Position numbers and translations under genes: made by a program
Shown: one piece after another, positions 5,894 to 6,718 of the stretch
Numbering within the stretch: position 1 is the stretch's first letter
Layout of the letters: the number at the start of each line of letters is the position of its first letter
The notes under the pieces: model-generated
The model's database searches: none
The model's input: the letters and a program-made list of their open reading frames with translations, nothing else
Told to the model about the DNA's origin: nothing
Assembly: GCA_039024295.1 (NCBI GenBank)
Contig: JBCDIQ010000330.1
Coordinates: 1-6,718 of the forward strand
Origin: JBCDIQ01 sp039024295
Lineage (GTDB): Bacteria; Bacteroidota; Bacteroidia; J057
Direction of reading: 5' to 3'
Length of the DNA stretch: 6,718 bases

Positions 5894-6718
5894 TTAATTA
5901 TTGAATAAGACCAGTGAGTTTCCGTTTTGGATGGTCACCATCTTTGAACCATCTGCAGAAAAAAGGAAGAAGGTATTCTCAGTTGGAAATAGACTGAGTT
6001 CTCCGGCCATCTCCTGTGTATCCAGGTTTACTGCAACGGTCTTTTTAGTAGTAAATAAGAAGCAGTATGTATCATTCCAGTAGGTTCCAGTGACGCGAGG
6101 GGTATTTACGGCATTTTCAGATTTTCCTTGTCCATCGAAAAAGATCAATCCTTTATCGCCCACCGTGAGCAGTTGACTGCTGGCAGGGATCATTACCTGA
6201 AGTTTTCCTGCTTTCTCAGATTTGGTGTTGTAGGTTTTGACCATTTTCCAACTCTGGGTAGAAAAGGCGTACACGTTTTTCTTGCCACCTCGGTAGAGAA
6301 ATGAAGGGGTAAGGACATCGCCAGCACCTTCCCGGTACACAAAGCCATCGATGGTTTCCGTTTCGGTCAGCAGTTTTCCGGTCTTGGCATCCAGCACAAA
6401 CAGGGCAGATTTCCCAAAGGCTTTTCCCTTTCGGACGAACACAAAATCGCTGGATGCAAAGCTTAGGTCCGTGCCTTTACTGAGTTTGTCTGATTGCCAC
6501 AGTTGTTTACCCGTCTTGATGTCGTACTTTTGGACCATGGCTTTGCTACTCCCGTCATTTGCATAAAGCCGCGGTCCTAGTTTGAAAGTAGAGGTGTACA
6601 GGTAATCTCCTTCCAGAAAACTGGGAGAAGCAATGGACTGAGTTCCACGTGTTCCACCAGCACCAGAATTAAACATGGCAGTCATGGTATTCTGCGTTTT
6701 GACCGTTTTTTCATCGAT
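5894..6718 (-). CDS. PQQ-like beta-propeller protein, C-terminal part (cut by window edge)
   Basis: The last 274 residues are visible. The reading frame is open to the window edge with no stop, and the 11 codons before the first visible Met read as ordinary protein (IDEKTVKTQNT), so the true start lies outside. Seen: two units of the PQQ-propeller type, YDIKTGKQLW (visible residues 65-74) and VLDAKTGKLL (108-117). Weaker blade-like strands follow to the end (GDKGLIFFDGQGK, KKTVAVNLDTQEM, SADGSKMVTIQNG). Proteins of this type include PQQ-dependent dehydrogenases, outer-membrane assembly factor BamB and many non-enzymatic propellers. No Trp-docking or catalytic Asp motif of the dehydrogenases is visible here, so an enzymatic role cannot be assigned. 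It ends without a T9SS sorting domain and is the first gene of the probable operon inside the window. Confidence 0.75.
   Translation of the reverse strand: MDEKTVKTQNTMTAMFNSGAGGTRGTQSIASPSFLEGDYLYTSTFKLGPRLYANDGSSKAMVQKYDIKTGKQLWQSDKLSKGTDLSFASSDFVFVRKGKAFGKSALFVLDAKTGKLLTETETIDGFVYREGAGDVLTPSFLYRGGKKNVYAFSTQSWKMVKTYNTKSEKAGKLQVMIPASSQLLTVGDKGLIFFDGQGKSENAVNTPRVTGTYWNDTYCFLFTTKKTVAVNLDTQEMAGELSLFPTENTFFLFSADGSKMVTIQNGNSLVLFNN

Noticed and set aside
6683..6685. ATG as the start of the PQQ-like protein.
   Set aside because: The frame continues upstream to the window edge without a stop and no signal peptide follows this ATG, so it is an internal Met of a truncated gene.

Overview
The window looks like chromosomal DNA from a Bacteroidota bacterium. 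Three of its five proteins end in a type A sorting domain of the type IX secretion system (T9SS), with a 'PNPxxG' opening and a 'G.Y...' plus basic C-terminal ending. This domain is essentially confined to that phylum. Leaders are A/T-rich without clear Shine-Dalgarno sequences, which also fits. Genus cannot be read from the sequence.

Layout: one plus-strand gene (82-1737) converges on a run of four minus-strand genes, transcribed from the right edge leftward in the order 6718-5894 (partial), 5885-4857, 4823-3348, 3258-1780. The first three minus-strand genes are separated by only 8 and 33 bases, so they are probably one transcript. The last follows an 89-base gap and could be in the same unit or have its own promoter. 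The convergent ends at 1738-1779 hold a weak hairpin that may terminate both sides.

The plus-strand gene is the most interesting item. It encodes an exported protein with a c-type cytochrome domain (CNSCH), then a copper type II monooxygenase core of the peptidylglycine/dopamine hydroxylase class with all six copper ligands recognisable, then a T9SS sorting domain. The residues that bind the peptide substrate in peptidylglycine hydroxylase appear to be replaced, so the substrate is probably something else.

The minus-strand genes encode exported, beta-rich repeat proteins. The partial gene at the right edge is the C-terminal part of a PQQ-like beta-propeller. The next is a secreted protein of unknown function with YD-like hairpins. 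The last two are tandem paralogues, each with exactly seven FG-GAP-like repeats of 55 residues (one complete seven-bladed propeller) and a T9SS sorting domain. No RNA genes, CRISPR arrays, insertion sequences or phage genes were seen. No stretch over 300 bases lacks a gene.
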